A stretch of DNA of 64,000 nt from Beijerinckiaceae bacterium (lineage in GTDB: Bacteria; Pseudomonadota; Alphaproteobacteria; Rhizobiales; Beijerinckiaceae): the NCBI GenBank assembly GCA_019753285.1, contig JAIELD010000011.1:61024-125023 (forward strand). Reading direction: 5' to 3'. Position numbers and translations under genes: made by a program. Below the pieces are notes generated by a model. That model was not told the DNA's origin and did not search any database. It saw only the letters and a program-made list of their open reading frames with translations. The stretch's first letter is position 1; each line of letters starts with the position of its first letter. Below are positions 27,552 through 35,203 of this stretch, piece by piece.

Positions 27552-29819
27552 ATGGCGCAGGCAGCACAGCAGACACGTTACCGGGTCGAGGGAATGGATT
27601 GTGCGAGTTGCGCGACCAAGATCGATACGGCCGTGCGCCGCATGCCCGGCGTTGCGGATGTGTCCGTGTCTGTGACGGCGGGAACGATGACCGTTCATCA
27701 TGACGACACAAGCGATCTCACCGCGATCGCGAAAAAAGTTGGAGGGCTGGGTTACAGCGCCACCGCTCTTGCCGCCAATACCAATGAACAGACGCGTCCC
27801 GAATCCCATCCGCACGATCATGACGATGATGATCATTCGCGAGGTGATCATGCAGGTCATGATCACGCGAAGCACGACCATGCGGGACACGATCATAGCG
27901 CTGCCAAGCATGAGGAAATCGAGGGTCTGCACGGTCACGATCATAGTCCGAGCACGGGTCCTTGGTGGAAAAGCAAGAAGGGCCAGCTTACTATCGCGAG
28001 CGGCGCGGCTCTCGTGGTCGCCTATGGCGTCGGCAAGCTATTTCCGGCCATCGAAGCCTATGCCTTCCTCGCGGCGATGCTCGTCGGTCTGGTGCCGATC
28101 GCCAAACGGGCGATAATGGCGGCTTTGGCTGGCACGCCTTTCTCTATCGAGATGTTGATGACCATTGGAGCTGTCGGCGCTATCTTCATCGGAGCCGGGG
28201 AGGAAGCGGCAACGGTCGTCTTCCTTTTCCTGATCGGTGAGTTGCTGGAAGGTGTTGCTGCAGGAAAAGCGCGTGCGAGCATCCAGTCGCTGACGGCCTT
28301 GGTGCCGAAAACCGCGCTGCTCGAGGAAAACGGCAAGACGCGAGAGGTCCCGGCAGAAAGCCTGACCGTCAATGCAGTTATATTGGTACGCCCCGGCGAT
28401 CGCATTCCAGCGGACGGGATCATCGTCTCCGGCGAAAGCGACATCGACGAAGCTCCGGTAACCGGTGAAAGTACGCCTGTCCGAAAAGGGGTCGACGCGA
28501 AGGTCTTTGCAGGCACTGTCAACAGCGATGCCGCCTTGCGCATTCGCGTCACAGCGACGGCGGCCGACAATACGATCGCGAGGGTCGTCAAACTGGTCGA
28601 GGAAGCGCAGGAATCGAAAGCGCCGACAGAGCGCTTCATCGACCGTTTCTCGCGCTACTATACGCCGGGCGTGGTTGTAGTCGCGGCTCTGGTCGCAATC
28701 ATTCCGCCAGTTCTGCTCGGCGCGGCATGGTCGGAATGGGTCTATAAGGGCCTTGCGATCCTGCTGATCGGCTGTCCCTGCGCGCTCGTCATTTCAACGC
28801 CCGCTGCTATTGCTGCTTCCCTATCGTCGGGCGCGCGGCGTGGGCTGCTGCTCAAGGGCGGTGCGGTCCTCGAAAACCTGGGCAAGATCACCGCCGTCGC
28901 ATTCGATAAGACCGGGACTTTAACCGAAAGCAAGCCGAAGGTGACCGACGTCCTCACCTTCGACCATCCTGAAACGGACATCCTGAAAATTGCTGCGGCG
29001 CTGGAAACCGGCTCCAGCCATCCATTGGCTACAGCCATTCTGGCGAAAGCGAAGGAAAGCAATATCGATATTCCTGCCATGACGAACGGCAAGGCGATCG
29101 GCGGTAAGGGGATTACCGCGACGGTTGAAGGGCAGCATGTGTTTCTAGGTTCGCCCCAAGCTGCAAACGACCTCGTCAATCTAATGCCAGACCAGCACAA
29201 ACGGATCGCCGACCTCAATGATGAAGGAAAAACGGTGTCCGTTCTGCTCGTGGGTGATGCTGTCGCTGGGGCAATCGCCATGCGCGACGAACCGCGTGCG
29301 GATGCCATTGAAGGCCTGAAAGCCCTCACCGATGCTGGAATCAAGACCGTGATGCTGACGGGCGATAACACGCGGACGGCGAATGCCATCGGCAAAACGC
29401 TCGGCATCGATGTTCGCGCCGAACTGCTTCCAGAAGCCAAACTCCAAATCGTTTCCAAACTCCAGAAGCAAGGGTTCATCGTCGCGCAGGTTGGCGACGG
29501 CATCAATGACGCGCCTGCCTTGGCGGCAGCAGATGTAGGCATCGCGATGGGTGGCGGCACGGATGTGGCGCTTGAAACGGCGGATGCGGCGGCCCTTCAT
29601 GGCCGCGTCGGCGATGTCGCCGCCATGATCGACCTGTCCAAGCGCACGATGGGCAACATAAGACAGAATATTGGCCTTGCGCTCGGTATGAAGGCTGTAT
29701 TTCTAGTCACCACCATCATCGGCCTCACAGGTCTCTGGCCCGCCATACTGGCCGATACCGGCGCGACGGTTCTGGTGACGCTCAATGCATTGCGGTTGCT
29801 CGGGACCAAATCGGCTTGA
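27552..29819 (+). CDS. zntA: Zn/Cd/Pb-translocating P1B-type ATPase
   Basis: A 755-residue P-type ATPase. One HMA domain (GMDCASCATKID) at residues 10-75 is followed by a His/Asp-rich linker (88-135) likely to bind Zn. The transport helix carries IGCPCALVIS near 407, the phosphorylation site DKTGTLTES lies near 452, and the hinge [10 protein letters not shown] is near 650. The P1B-2 pattern (CPC with a polar His-rich N-terminus and no MSxS motif in TM8) favours Zn/Cd/Pb over Cu. Its promoter matches that of the ZIP-like gene. It pumps cytosolic metal to the periplasm at ATP cost. Confidence 0.93.
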   Translation: MAQAAQQTRYRVEGMDCASCATKIDTAVRRMPGVADVSVSVTAGTMTVHHDDTSDLTAIAKKVGGLGYSATALAANTNEQTRPESHPHDHDDDDHSRGDHAGHDHAKHDHAGHDHSAAKHEEIEGLHGHDHSPSTGPWWKSKKGQLTIASGAALVVAYGVGKLFPAIEAYAFLAAMLVGLVPIAKRAIMAALAGTPFSIEMLMTIGAVGAIFIGAGEEAATVVFLFLIGELLEGVAAGKARASIQSLTALVPKTALLEENGKTREVPAESLTVNAVILVRPGDRIPADGIIVSGESDIDEAPVTGESTPVRKGVDAKVFAGTVNSDAALRIRVTATAADNTIARVVKLVEEAQESKAPTERFIDRFSRYYTPGVVVVAALVAIIPPVLLGAAWSEWVYKGLAILLIGCPCALVISTPAAIAASLSSGARRGLLLKGGAVLENLGKITAVAFDKTGTLTESKPKVTDVLTFDHPETDILKIAAALETGSSHPLATAILAKAKESNIDIPAMTNGKAIGGKGITATVEGQHVFLGSPQAANDLVNLMPDQHKRIADLNDEGKTVSVLLVGDAVAGAIAMRDEPRADAIEGLKALTDAGIKTVMLTGDNTRTANAIGKTLGIDVRAELLPEAKLQIVSKLQKQGFIVAQVGDGINDAPALAAADVGIAMGGGTDVALETADAAALHGRVGDVAAMIDLSKRTMGNIRQNIGLALGMKAVFLVTTIIGLTGLWPAILADTGATVLVTLNALRLLGTKSA

Positions 29820-29840
29820 AGTCAGCATCGAGTTCAGGGT

Positions 29841-30401
29841 TCAGCGGTTGATGCTCAGCCGCCGACGTCTCGCGAATTCTCGATAAAGCGCTTCTTCACT
29901 AACTCCAATCTCGCTGGCGATCGATTTCCAGCTTCCCTTTCCGGGCAGCGTTCCGCCATTGGCGGCAACCCACGCGTCCAGTCGTTCGGAAACGGTTTTC
30001 AGCGAGAGCAATTCGACCTGCGAGCGCGATGCCTGAAGCTCGCTTGCCAGATGACGAGACCATGCTTCCTGAAAATCCTTGTCCAAGACCAATCTGGCCC
30101 TGAGTTTAGCTTTGTCGATTGCACAGGTTCTGGTCGGAATGGCCGCCCCGGCGTCGCAATGATAGACATCTGAGTAAAGTGACGCTTCTGCCAGTATCGA
30201 ACCTGGCTTGGCTCTTTGAAGGATCAGTGCCGCGCCATCTCTTTGATAGCGAACGAGGTGAATGGTTCCTGTCTCGATCAGATGGATGCTGTGTACAGCG
30301 TCGTCGATATGGAAGACCATTTCGCCTGCCTCGAAATGACAAGCTTGTCCTACGAGTTGCCGAAGAAATCGTTCGAGTAGCCCTTTCATGATAGTTATCA
30401 T
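29841..30401 (-). CDS. Crp/Fnr-family transcriptional regulator
   Basis: A 186-residue protein with a cyclic-nucleotide-binding-like domain (VHSIHLIETGTIHLVRYQR) and a C-terminal winged helix-turn-helix (KSWKSIASEIGVSEEALYREF). It lacks the four-Cys Fe-S signature of Fnr. ATG 30401 and ATG 30389 are both possible; neither has a clear ribosome site. An inverted repeat CATGATA-GT-TATCATG (30387-30402) covers the two starts and may be its own operator. It faces zntA convergently. Ligand unknown. Confidence 0.85.
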   Translation of the reverse strand: MITIMKGLLERFLRQLVGQACHFEAGEMVFHIDDAVHSIHLIETGTIHLVRYQRDGAALILQRAKPGSILAEASLYSDVYHCDAGAAIPTRTCAIDKAKLRARLVLDKDFQEAWSRHLASELQASRSQVELLSLKTVSERLDAWVAANGGTLPGKGSWKSIASEIGVSEEALYREFARRRRLSINR

Positions 30402-30452
30402 GTGCGTACGGATCGGGTCGTGGCAAGCAGCTTCCTTTAAAGGAGGCTCATC

Positions 30453-31016
30453 ATGCTGCGCTTTGTTGTTGTCATAACCTGCTTGTTACCAGTTTCGGCG
30501 TTGGCTCAGTCCGCTCACGAACACCACGCGGCGACCAAACCCAGCGGCGCATCAAATGTGACGATGTCGAAATCGCCCGAGCAGCCCGGCCAGTCGGCTT
30601 TTGCGGCGATCCAAGAGATCGTCGCGATTCTCGAGTCTGATCCACAGACCGACTGGAGCAAGGTCGACATAGAGGGGCTCAGGATGCACCTCATCGATAT
30701 GGACAATGTCACCATGCGGGCGCGCGTAACGAGCGTGCCCGTCGATAATGGCATGAGGTTTGAGGTAGCTGGCGTCGGGGATGCGAAAGAGTCGATCCGG
30801 CGAATGCTTTTCGCTCATGCGGCTACCATGACCCGCATCGGAGAATGGAAATTCACTGCTATATCCACCGATACAGGAGCCGAACTTGTTGTGGTCGTAC
30901 CGGCACACGACAGACTGAAGCTCAAGGGTCTCGGATTTATCGGCGTCATGACCCGCGGTATGCATCACCAAAGCCATCACATGATGATTGCGCGCGGCGA
31001 CAATCCGCATCAATGA
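30453..31016 (+). CDS. Hypothetical secreted His/Met-rich protein
   Basis: A 187-residue protein with signal peptide (LRFVVVITCLLPVSALA) directly followed by a His cluster (HEHHAAT), a mixed alpha/beta centre (WSKVDIEGLRMHLIDMDNV, MLFAHAATMTRIGEWKF) and a His/Met-rich end (GMHHQSHHMM). AAAGGAGG lies 8 nt before ATG 30453. It is divergent from the Crp/Fnr gene. His and Met clusters suggest periplasmic metal binding. I do not recognise a named family. Confidence 0.75.
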   Translation: MLRFVVVITCLLPVSALAQSAHEHHAATKPSGASNVTMSKSPEQPGQSAFAAIQEIVAILESDPQTDWSKVDIEGLRMHLIDMDNVTMRARVTSVPVDNGMRFEVAGVGDAKESIRRMLFAHAATMTRIGEWKFTAISTDTGAELVVVVPAHDRLKLKGLGFIGVMTRGMHHQSHHMMIARGDNPHQ

Positions 31017-31156
31017 GAACCAGCCCAACCGGTGTTCAACCGTCTGGTGCCTGATCGCTCGATGGACCTTTCCGCTCATTTTACGGGTTGAAGAGGCGTA
31101 TCTCTCGCAATGAGACTCAACTGGAAATCGGCCGACATATTGCCGGCCGATCCAGT
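31017..31156. other. Short gap between the His/Met protein and the broken gene
   Basis: Non-coding in all frames I can support. It contains the 3' flank of 30453-31016 and the end of the disrupted minus-strand gene at 31157. No hairpin with a T-run was seen. Confidence 0.4.
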
Positions 31157-31643
31157 TCATTTCGAGAACGCAATCGCCTGCATATTCGGGTAGTAAATTT
31201 CAAGATCTTTGCTCTTGCCGTCCACCTGCTGGATGAGCAACTCAAACTTGTGTTTTCCTGGCTCTGCCTGAAAGACAAGCGATCCTTCTATACTCTATCG
31301 ATCATGCTCGTATTTGAATTGATCGACCACTCTCAGCGACCCGATGTTAATGCGTTTGACCGGCATCAGCGTGCCGCCATCCATGCGAAGGAAAGCTCTG
31401 ATCGAGCAAGGACAGCCAGTTGCCTTCTCCGCTGTCGCGCCGCTTGAGAATTGAAAAAGAACGTTTGAAGGCTGAGATATCAGATTCGACGCTCGCGATG
31501 GGTGTCGGACCGCTTTCAGCGATTGGATACGCCTTATCGGAGTCGGCACTATTGAAGAATGCGAGCGGAGAGGCAGCTTCGCACGCCGCGGCTGCACCAA
31601 GCAAAGATGCTGCAAACGCGATAGTTCCTTTCATTTTTTTCAT
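31157..31643 (-). pseudogene. Disrupted secreted-protein gene (frameshift plus in-frame amber)
   Basis: ATG 31643 opens a clear signal peptide (MKKMKGTIAFAASLLGAAAA). Coding quality is good to about 31400, then the frame runs into a stop. A different minus frame continues with LRMDGGTLMPVKRINIGSL, RVVDQFKYEHDR, a TAG stop, then SIEGSLVFQAEPGKHKFELL and ends FSK-TGA at 31157. Joining the frames and reading past TAG gives a secreted protein of about 160 residues. One frameshift and one nonsense mutation make a pseudogene the best call. Original family unknown. It is divergent from dmeR. Confidence 0.7.
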
Positions 31644-31721
31644 GATGTCCTCATCGACCTTAACCGTGACAAACCGATGGCTAGGAGGCTCTTGATATCG
31701 TCGGATGACGATGCTTGATCC

Positions 31722-31735
31722 TATCCTGGGGGATA
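31722..31735 (+). promoter_or_regulatory. RcnR/DmeR-type operator
   Basis: TATCC-TGGG-GGATA (31722-31735) is an inverted repeat around a G-tract, the form of operators bound by RcnR/CsoR-class repressors. It lies 14 bp before the preferred dmeR start, so repression of the dmeR-dmeF transcript and autoregulation follow naturally. Its overlap with ATG 31735 argues against that upstream start codon. Confidence 0.65.
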
Positions 31736-31749
31736 TGATATGCAAATCT

Positions 31750-32013
31750 ATGCTTCACGAATCTCATCCTGACATCCTCAAGCGTCTCCAGCGAGCGCAT
31801 GGCCATCTTGCGTCGGTCATGGCCATGATGGAGGCGGGCCGGTCATGCGTCGATCTCGCACAACAGCTCCATGCCGTCGAAAACGCCATAGGCAACGCCA
31901 AGCGAGAACTCATACAGGACCACATGGAGCACTGCCTGTTCGATGCCACGGAGCTGAATGGCAACGCCAAGAATGCGCTGACCGAATTCAAGGCTTTGGC
32001 CAAATATCTTTAA
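31750..32013 (+). CDS. dmeR: CsoR/RcnR-family Co/Ni-responsive repressor
   Basis: An 87-residue all-helical repressor. Starting at ATG 31750 gives His3, Cys33, His58 and His61/Cys62, closely spaced like the RcnR nickel/cobalt ligands (N-terminus, His3, Cys35, His60, His64). Upstream ATGs would push His3 inwards and overlap the operator. It is followed after 8 bp by a CDF exporter. The combination is the dmeRF module known from rhizobia and agrobacteria, where the repressor releases DNA on Ni or Co. Confidence 0.88.
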   Translation: MLHESHPDILKRLQRAHGHLASVMAMMEAGRSCVDLAQQLHAVENAIGNAKRELIQDHMEHCLFDATELNGNAKNALTEFKALAKYL

Positions 32014-32021
32014 GGATCGAG

Positions 32022-33362
32022 ATGTTTGAAAAGATACGCGACTGGTTCGGTTTCGGCGGGTTCGAGACGGCCCATCATGGAGATCACGGCCACGGTCACG
32101 ATGGGGCGGGCGGACATGGCCACACGCATGGCGTGATCGATCCAGGGATCGCGGCGACCGATCGCGGCGTATGGGCGATCAAATGGTCTTTCGTCATCCT
32201 CGCCATCACTGCCGCGTTGCAGCTGGCCGTAGTCTATATCTCCGGCAGCGTCGCGCTGCTGGCCGACACAATCCACAATATCGGCGACGCCACAACCGCA
32301 ATCCCGCTTTGGATCGCCTTCAGGCTGGCGCGTCGGAAACCGTCGACGACCTTTACTTATGGGCTCGGTCGGGTCGAGGATCTGGCTGGCCTGCTGATCG
32401 TCTTCATCATCCTCTTCAGCGCGATTGTCGCGGGCTACGAGGCTATTTCCCGTCTGATCCACCCTCAACCCGTGACGGAGCTTGGGTGGCTGGCTGCGGC
32501 GGGCATCGTTGGCTTCCTCGGCAACGAGATCGTGGCGGTGTTCCGCATTCGGGTCGGGCGGGAAATGAACAGCGCCGCCCTGATCGCCGATGGCTATCAC
32601 GCGAGGACGGACGGCCTCACCAGCCTTGCCGTCGTCCTCGGCGCTGTCGGCGTCTATTTCGGGTTTCCACTGGCCGATCCGATCATCGGGCTGCTTATTA
32701 CGGTCGCGATCCTCGGCATCGTCTGGCAATCGTCGCGCGCCGTCGTCACCCGGATGCTGGACGGAGTGGAGCCTGGCGTTGTCGCGGAAATCCGCCACGC
32801 GGCAGGGCATGTCGCCGGCGTCCGGCAGATCATCGACGTCAAGGGTCGCTGGCTTGGCCACGAACTGCATGCTGCGCTCACCATCGCGGTCGACGAAACA
32901 CTTCCCGTGACAGAGGCCGACCAGATCGCCGCCCGTGTCGAGGCGGAACTCAGGTCCCATCTACCGGCGCTCGCCGCCGTGACCATCTGTTTTGGGGTGG
33001 AGCGATTCGCTTCGATGGCGACCATCGGTGCTGACGCCACGCATCACCATGCGCCCGCGCCGTTCAACTTCGAGGGGCGTCTTGCCAAGGGCGTTCTCGA
33101 TATCGTCGACACGCCACAAGGCGAACGCATGCGGTTGACGCTTTCGCGGCAGGCTTTACACCTGACCGCCCGGGTGATCATAAACCGTCCGGACTCGCCG
33201 GAAGTGATTGGGCTGTCGCCCTCCGACAATCCGGCAACCCACATGAGCACGATCGCGCCGGCCGAACCTCACGAGTTCGACGCAATGCTCGAACTGACCG
33301 CGGGCAATCAGCACGAGACCCTGCCGTTCCGAATGCTAGAGCCAGAGGGCCATCATCACTGA
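32022..33362 (+). CDS. dmeF: CDF-family Co/Ni efflux transporter
   Basis: A 446-residue protein. A His-rich cytosolic N-terminus (HHGDHGHGHDGAGGHGHTHG) precedes six helices. The two metal-site helices show DxxxHNIGD (LLADTIHNIGDATTAI) and DxxxHxxxD (ALIADGYHARTDGLTSL). An extended C-terminal cytosolic domain ends in EGHHH. Length and co-operonic dmeR identify DmeF rather than CzcD/ZitB. It exports Co(II)/Ni(II) in exchange for protons. A terminator-like hairpin follows. Confidence 0.92.
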   Translation: MFEKIRDWFGFGGFETAHHGDHGHGHDGAGGHGHTHGVIDPGIAATDRGVWAIKWSFVILAITAALQLAVVYISGSVALLADTIHNIGDATTAIPLWIAFRLARRKPSTTFTYGLGRVEDLAGLLIVFIILFSAIVAGYEAISRLIHPQPVTELGWLAAAGIVGFLGNEIVAVFRIRVGREMNSAALIADGYHARTDGLTSLAVVLGAVGVYFGFPLADPIIGLLITVAILGIVWQSSRAVVTRMLDGVEPGVVAEIRHAAGHVAGVRQIIDVKGRWLGHELHAALTIAVDETLPVTEADQIAARVEAELRSHLPALAAVTICFGVERFASMATIGADATHHHAPAPFNFEGRLAKGVLDIVDTPQGERMRLTLSRQALHLTARVIINRPDSPEVIGLSPSDNPATHMSTIAPAEPHEFDAMLELTAGNQHETLPFRMLEPEGHHH

Positions 33363-33390
33363 TTTCGATGCGCGCGGCGCTCAACAGATA

Positions 33391-33415
33391 GGGAGAGGCT
33401 GTTGAAGCCTCCCCC
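33391..33415 (+). terminator. Terminator-like hairpin after dmeF
   Basis: The imperfect stem GGGAGAGGCT (33391-33400) / AGCCTCCCCC (33406-33415), 8 of 10 pairs with a 5-nt loop, sits between the convergent dmeF and csp stops. No long T-run follows (TCCTTATTT), so efficiency is uncertain. Confidence 0.5.
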
Positions 33416-33423
33416 TCCTTATT

Positions 33424-33753
33424 TCAGGCCGCCATCTTTAGACAGCTCTCGGCGCAGTGCTTGCAAGCATCGACGCAAATCTGCATGCCGCCGATCTTCT
33501 CGCAGTCCTTGGCGCATTCCAAGCAGATCTCGGCGCATTCCCGGCAAACATGCCGGTGATGCTCCGATTTCATGAGCATGAAATGCGCCGAAGTCCGACA
33601 GATTTCGGCACACGCCATCATGAGCCTGAAATGATCGGGCGCGACATGCTTGCCGCCCGTTTCGAGACAATGGCCCATCGCGGCGCCAAGGCAAGTCTGG
33701 TAGCATTTCAGACATTTATCGATGCATTTCTGCATCAAATCGTCATGTGTCAT
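33424..33753 (-). CDS. Cytosolic four-helix-bundle copper storage protein (Csp3-like)
   Basis: A 109-residue protein without signal peptide, containing 16 cysteines in CxxxC and CxxC steps along helices (CIDKCLKCYQTC, VCRECAEICLECAKDC, CVDACKHCAESC). This is the DUF326/Csp pattern, in which thiolates lining a four-helix bundle bind many Cu(I) ions. ATG 33753 is chosen over the longer frame because AGGGAG precedes it. It is the last gene of a minus-strand group (secreted Cys protein, DUF305, Csp) that runs from a CueR-type promoter. It acts as a cytosolic Cu(I) buffer. Confidence 0.9.
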   Translation of the reverse strand: MTHDDLMQKCIDKCLKCYQTCLGAAMGHCLETGGKHVAPDHFRLMMACAEICRTSAHFMLMKSEHHRHVCRECAEICLECAKDCEKIGGMQICVDACKHCAESCLKMAA

Positions 33754-33764
33754 GATGCAGCTCC

Positions 33765-34139
33765 CTAGCTGCCATGCTTCATCTGCCAAGCCTTCATCGT
33801 GGCGATCTCCCTGTCCTGCGCCCCAACGATTTCCTCAGCCAGCTTCTTAATCTCGGGATCTTTCCCATATTGCAGTTCGACCTTTGCCATGTCGATCGCC
33901 GCCTGATGATGCGGGATCATCATCATGACGAAGTCCTTATCGGCATCGCCGGTCAGCTTCATCGACATCATGCCCTGATGCATGGTCGTCATGGCCTTCA
34001 TGTACCCTTCGTCGGCGGGCCCCTTGCCCATGTCCATTCCCTTCATGTCCATGCCCTTCATGGCGTCCTGTGCGAAGGCGACGGTGGCGGAGCCCGCAAT
34101 CACGGCGGATAGAAGGATATGCTTAATGGTGAGCTTCAT
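33765..34139 (-). CDS. DUF305 family secreted Met/His-rich protein
   Basis: A 124-residue protein with signal peptide (KHILLSAVIAGSATVAFA), a Met-rich linker (MKGMDMKGMDMGKG) and the DUF305 signature MMMIPHHQAAIDMAK. ATG 34139 is chosen because the signal peptide starts there; the longer frame reads through intergenic sequence. DUF305 proteins are ferritin-like helical bundles frequent in copper operons. Periplasmic metal binding is likely. It lies 11 bp upstream of csp. Confidence 0.9.
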   Translation of the reverse strand: MKLTIKHILLSAVIAGSATVAFAQDAMKGMDMKGMDMGKGPADEGYMKAMTTMHQGMMSMKLTGDADKDFVMMMIPHHQAAIDMAKVELQYGKDPEIKKLAEEIVGAQDREIATMKAWQMKHGS

Positions 34140-34227
34140 GATGGTTCTCCAGGATTTTTTGATGATTGCCGACGCCAACAGGTCGGCGGTTTCCGAGTGG
34201 GAAGGTTGCTGAAAGGATGGTCCGCAG

Positions 34228-34560
34228 TTAAGCCCGCGGCGGCCTGTCGGGCGCCGGATAGCCGAGTCCGGAGGCAACTCCGATCTGCATCCGCGGCCAG
34301 GGGGTCGAAGTGGTTCGATAGGCCAGCAGGCCATTTGTTACGCCTAACAGCGCCTCACAGCAGATATCTGCATTACAGCAGCTAGACGCGCCGTGCCGTC
34401 GTTCGCAATTTTCCGTCGGCGAAATTTCGGACGGGCGCACAGAGTTGACCACCCGAGATCGTCCGGGCTCCCGCGCATCGATGAAAGACGCTGAAACGCG
34501 CATCGGCGCTATAAGGGCCAAAAAGATCAATAGAGTTGCAAGGGCGGATTTCAGTCTCAT
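34228..34560 (-). CDS. Small secreted CC-motif/RPPR-tail protein
   Basis: A 110-residue protein with signal peptide (LATLLIFLALIAPMRVSA), the cysteine cluster SSCCNADICCEA near residue 60 and the C-terminal end APDRPPRA. The gene at 40087-40500 shares both SCCNADC and the LDRPPRLAA tail, so the two are homologous. Both sit at the head of copper-binding protein genes. This one precedes DUF305 and csp in the same direction. A periplasmic copper-relay or sensing role is possible. I do not know a named family. Confidence 0.7.
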   Translation of the reverse strand: MRLKSALATLLIFLALIAPMRVSASFIDAREPGRSRVVNSVRPSEISPTENCERRHGASSCCNADICCEALLGVTNGLLAYRTTSTPWPRMQIGVASGLGYPAPDRPPRA

Positions 34561-34618
34561 GGCACCGATCTGTTGCTCAGACTGGTAACCCTTTCGAGCG
34601 GGAACGGGTTCCGTAGGC

Positions 34619-34726
34619 TTACGTCACGTCGATCACCATCATGAGGCCGCCGCCGCCTTCCTGCCCGACGTTGTTGTTCGTCAGGATGTACGACACAAAA
34701 TGATGCTTCGGCTCTTTGGCGCCTTA
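34619..34726 (-). pseudogene. C-terminal gene fragment in frame behind the HMA stop
   Basis: Immediately after the TAA of the HMA frame, the same frame continues GAKEPKHHFVSYILTNNNVG, then QEGGGGLMMVIDVT, and stops. It has no start codon, yet looks like the end of a real protein, possibly a cupredoxin-like strand end. I cannot name the family. The simplest reading is a 3' remnant left by a deletion joining two copper genes. Confidence 0.45.
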
Positions 34727-34992
34727 TAGGGAACGAGAAATCACGGCGGGCGTATACCCGGCCTGCACGATCATCGACTCGATCGCCGCGCGGTCGGCGC
34801 TGCCTGACACGCGAACGATCTTCGTCACCGGATCGGCCTCGACGACCGCATGCGGCACGCTGCTTTCGATGGCTGTCTTGATGGTGCCCGCACAATGGCC
34901 GCAAGTCATGTCCTCGACACGGAACTCGAGGCTGTCGCTCGGGCGCCGGTCGTCTCGGACGCCGTATTGGAGTGTTTTTCACAAGAGCACAT
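34724..34992 (-). pseudogene. Heavy-metal-associated (CopZ-like) protein, frameshifted
   Basis: ATG 34992, preceded by AAGGA, opens MCSCEKHSNTASETTG, the Cys/His-rich leader seen on rhizobial HMA proteins, but that frame stops after 28 codons. In a neighbouring frame SLEFRVEDMTCGHCAGTIK starts the HMA fold and runs to YTPAVISRSL (stop at 34724). SLEFRVED is part of the domain but has no start codon in frame, so a one-base shift between the two halves is indicated. A truncated protein from ATG 34909 (MTCGHC) could still be made. It is the first gene behind the left CueR-type promoter. Confidence 0.7.
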
Positions 34993-35035
34993 GGCCGAAG
35001 TTTCCTTGGTTTAAAGAGATGGCCTGACGCTGCGG

Positions 35036-35057
35036 CTTCCCACCATGGTAAGGTCAA
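35036..35057 (-). promoter_or_regulatory. CueR-type promoter facing the copper-storage genes
   Basis: Read on the minus strand: TTGACC (revcomp of 35052-35057) followed by the dyad CCTTACC-ATGG-TGGGAAG (35036-35053). It matches the CueR operator at 35150-35168 in arm sequence. It points to the frameshifted HMA gene and, beyond it, to the secreted CC protein, DUF305 and csp. Confidence 0.75.
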
Positions 35058-35145
35058 GAGCTTTTTTAAGGAGGGCTGATAGAAACCGATTTGGATGAGT
35101 TGGGCGATATCGAGCGATGCTATCCAAAGCCCTTGCGAAAGCCGC

Positions 35146-35176
35146 TTGACCTTCCCACGATGGGAAGGTGCATACA
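35146..35176 (+). promoter_or_regulatory. CueR-type promoter of copA-cueR
   Basis: TTGACC (35146-35151), a 19-bp spacer and a -10 around CATACA (35171-35176). The spacer contains the perfect dyad CCTTCCC-ACGAT-GGGAAGG (35150-35168), an excellent match to characterised copper-responsive CueR sites. CueR is encoded downstream at 37762. Confidence 0.92.
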
Positions 35177-35203
35177 GGTGCGCATCTACATCAGGAGAAT
35201 GCA

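Noticed and set aside
27819..27950. Repetitive CATGATCA-like stretch inside zntA considered as a CRISPR-like or simple repeat
   Set aside because: It encodes the His/Asp-rich metal-binding linker; the repetition is explained by the GHDHA-type codons.
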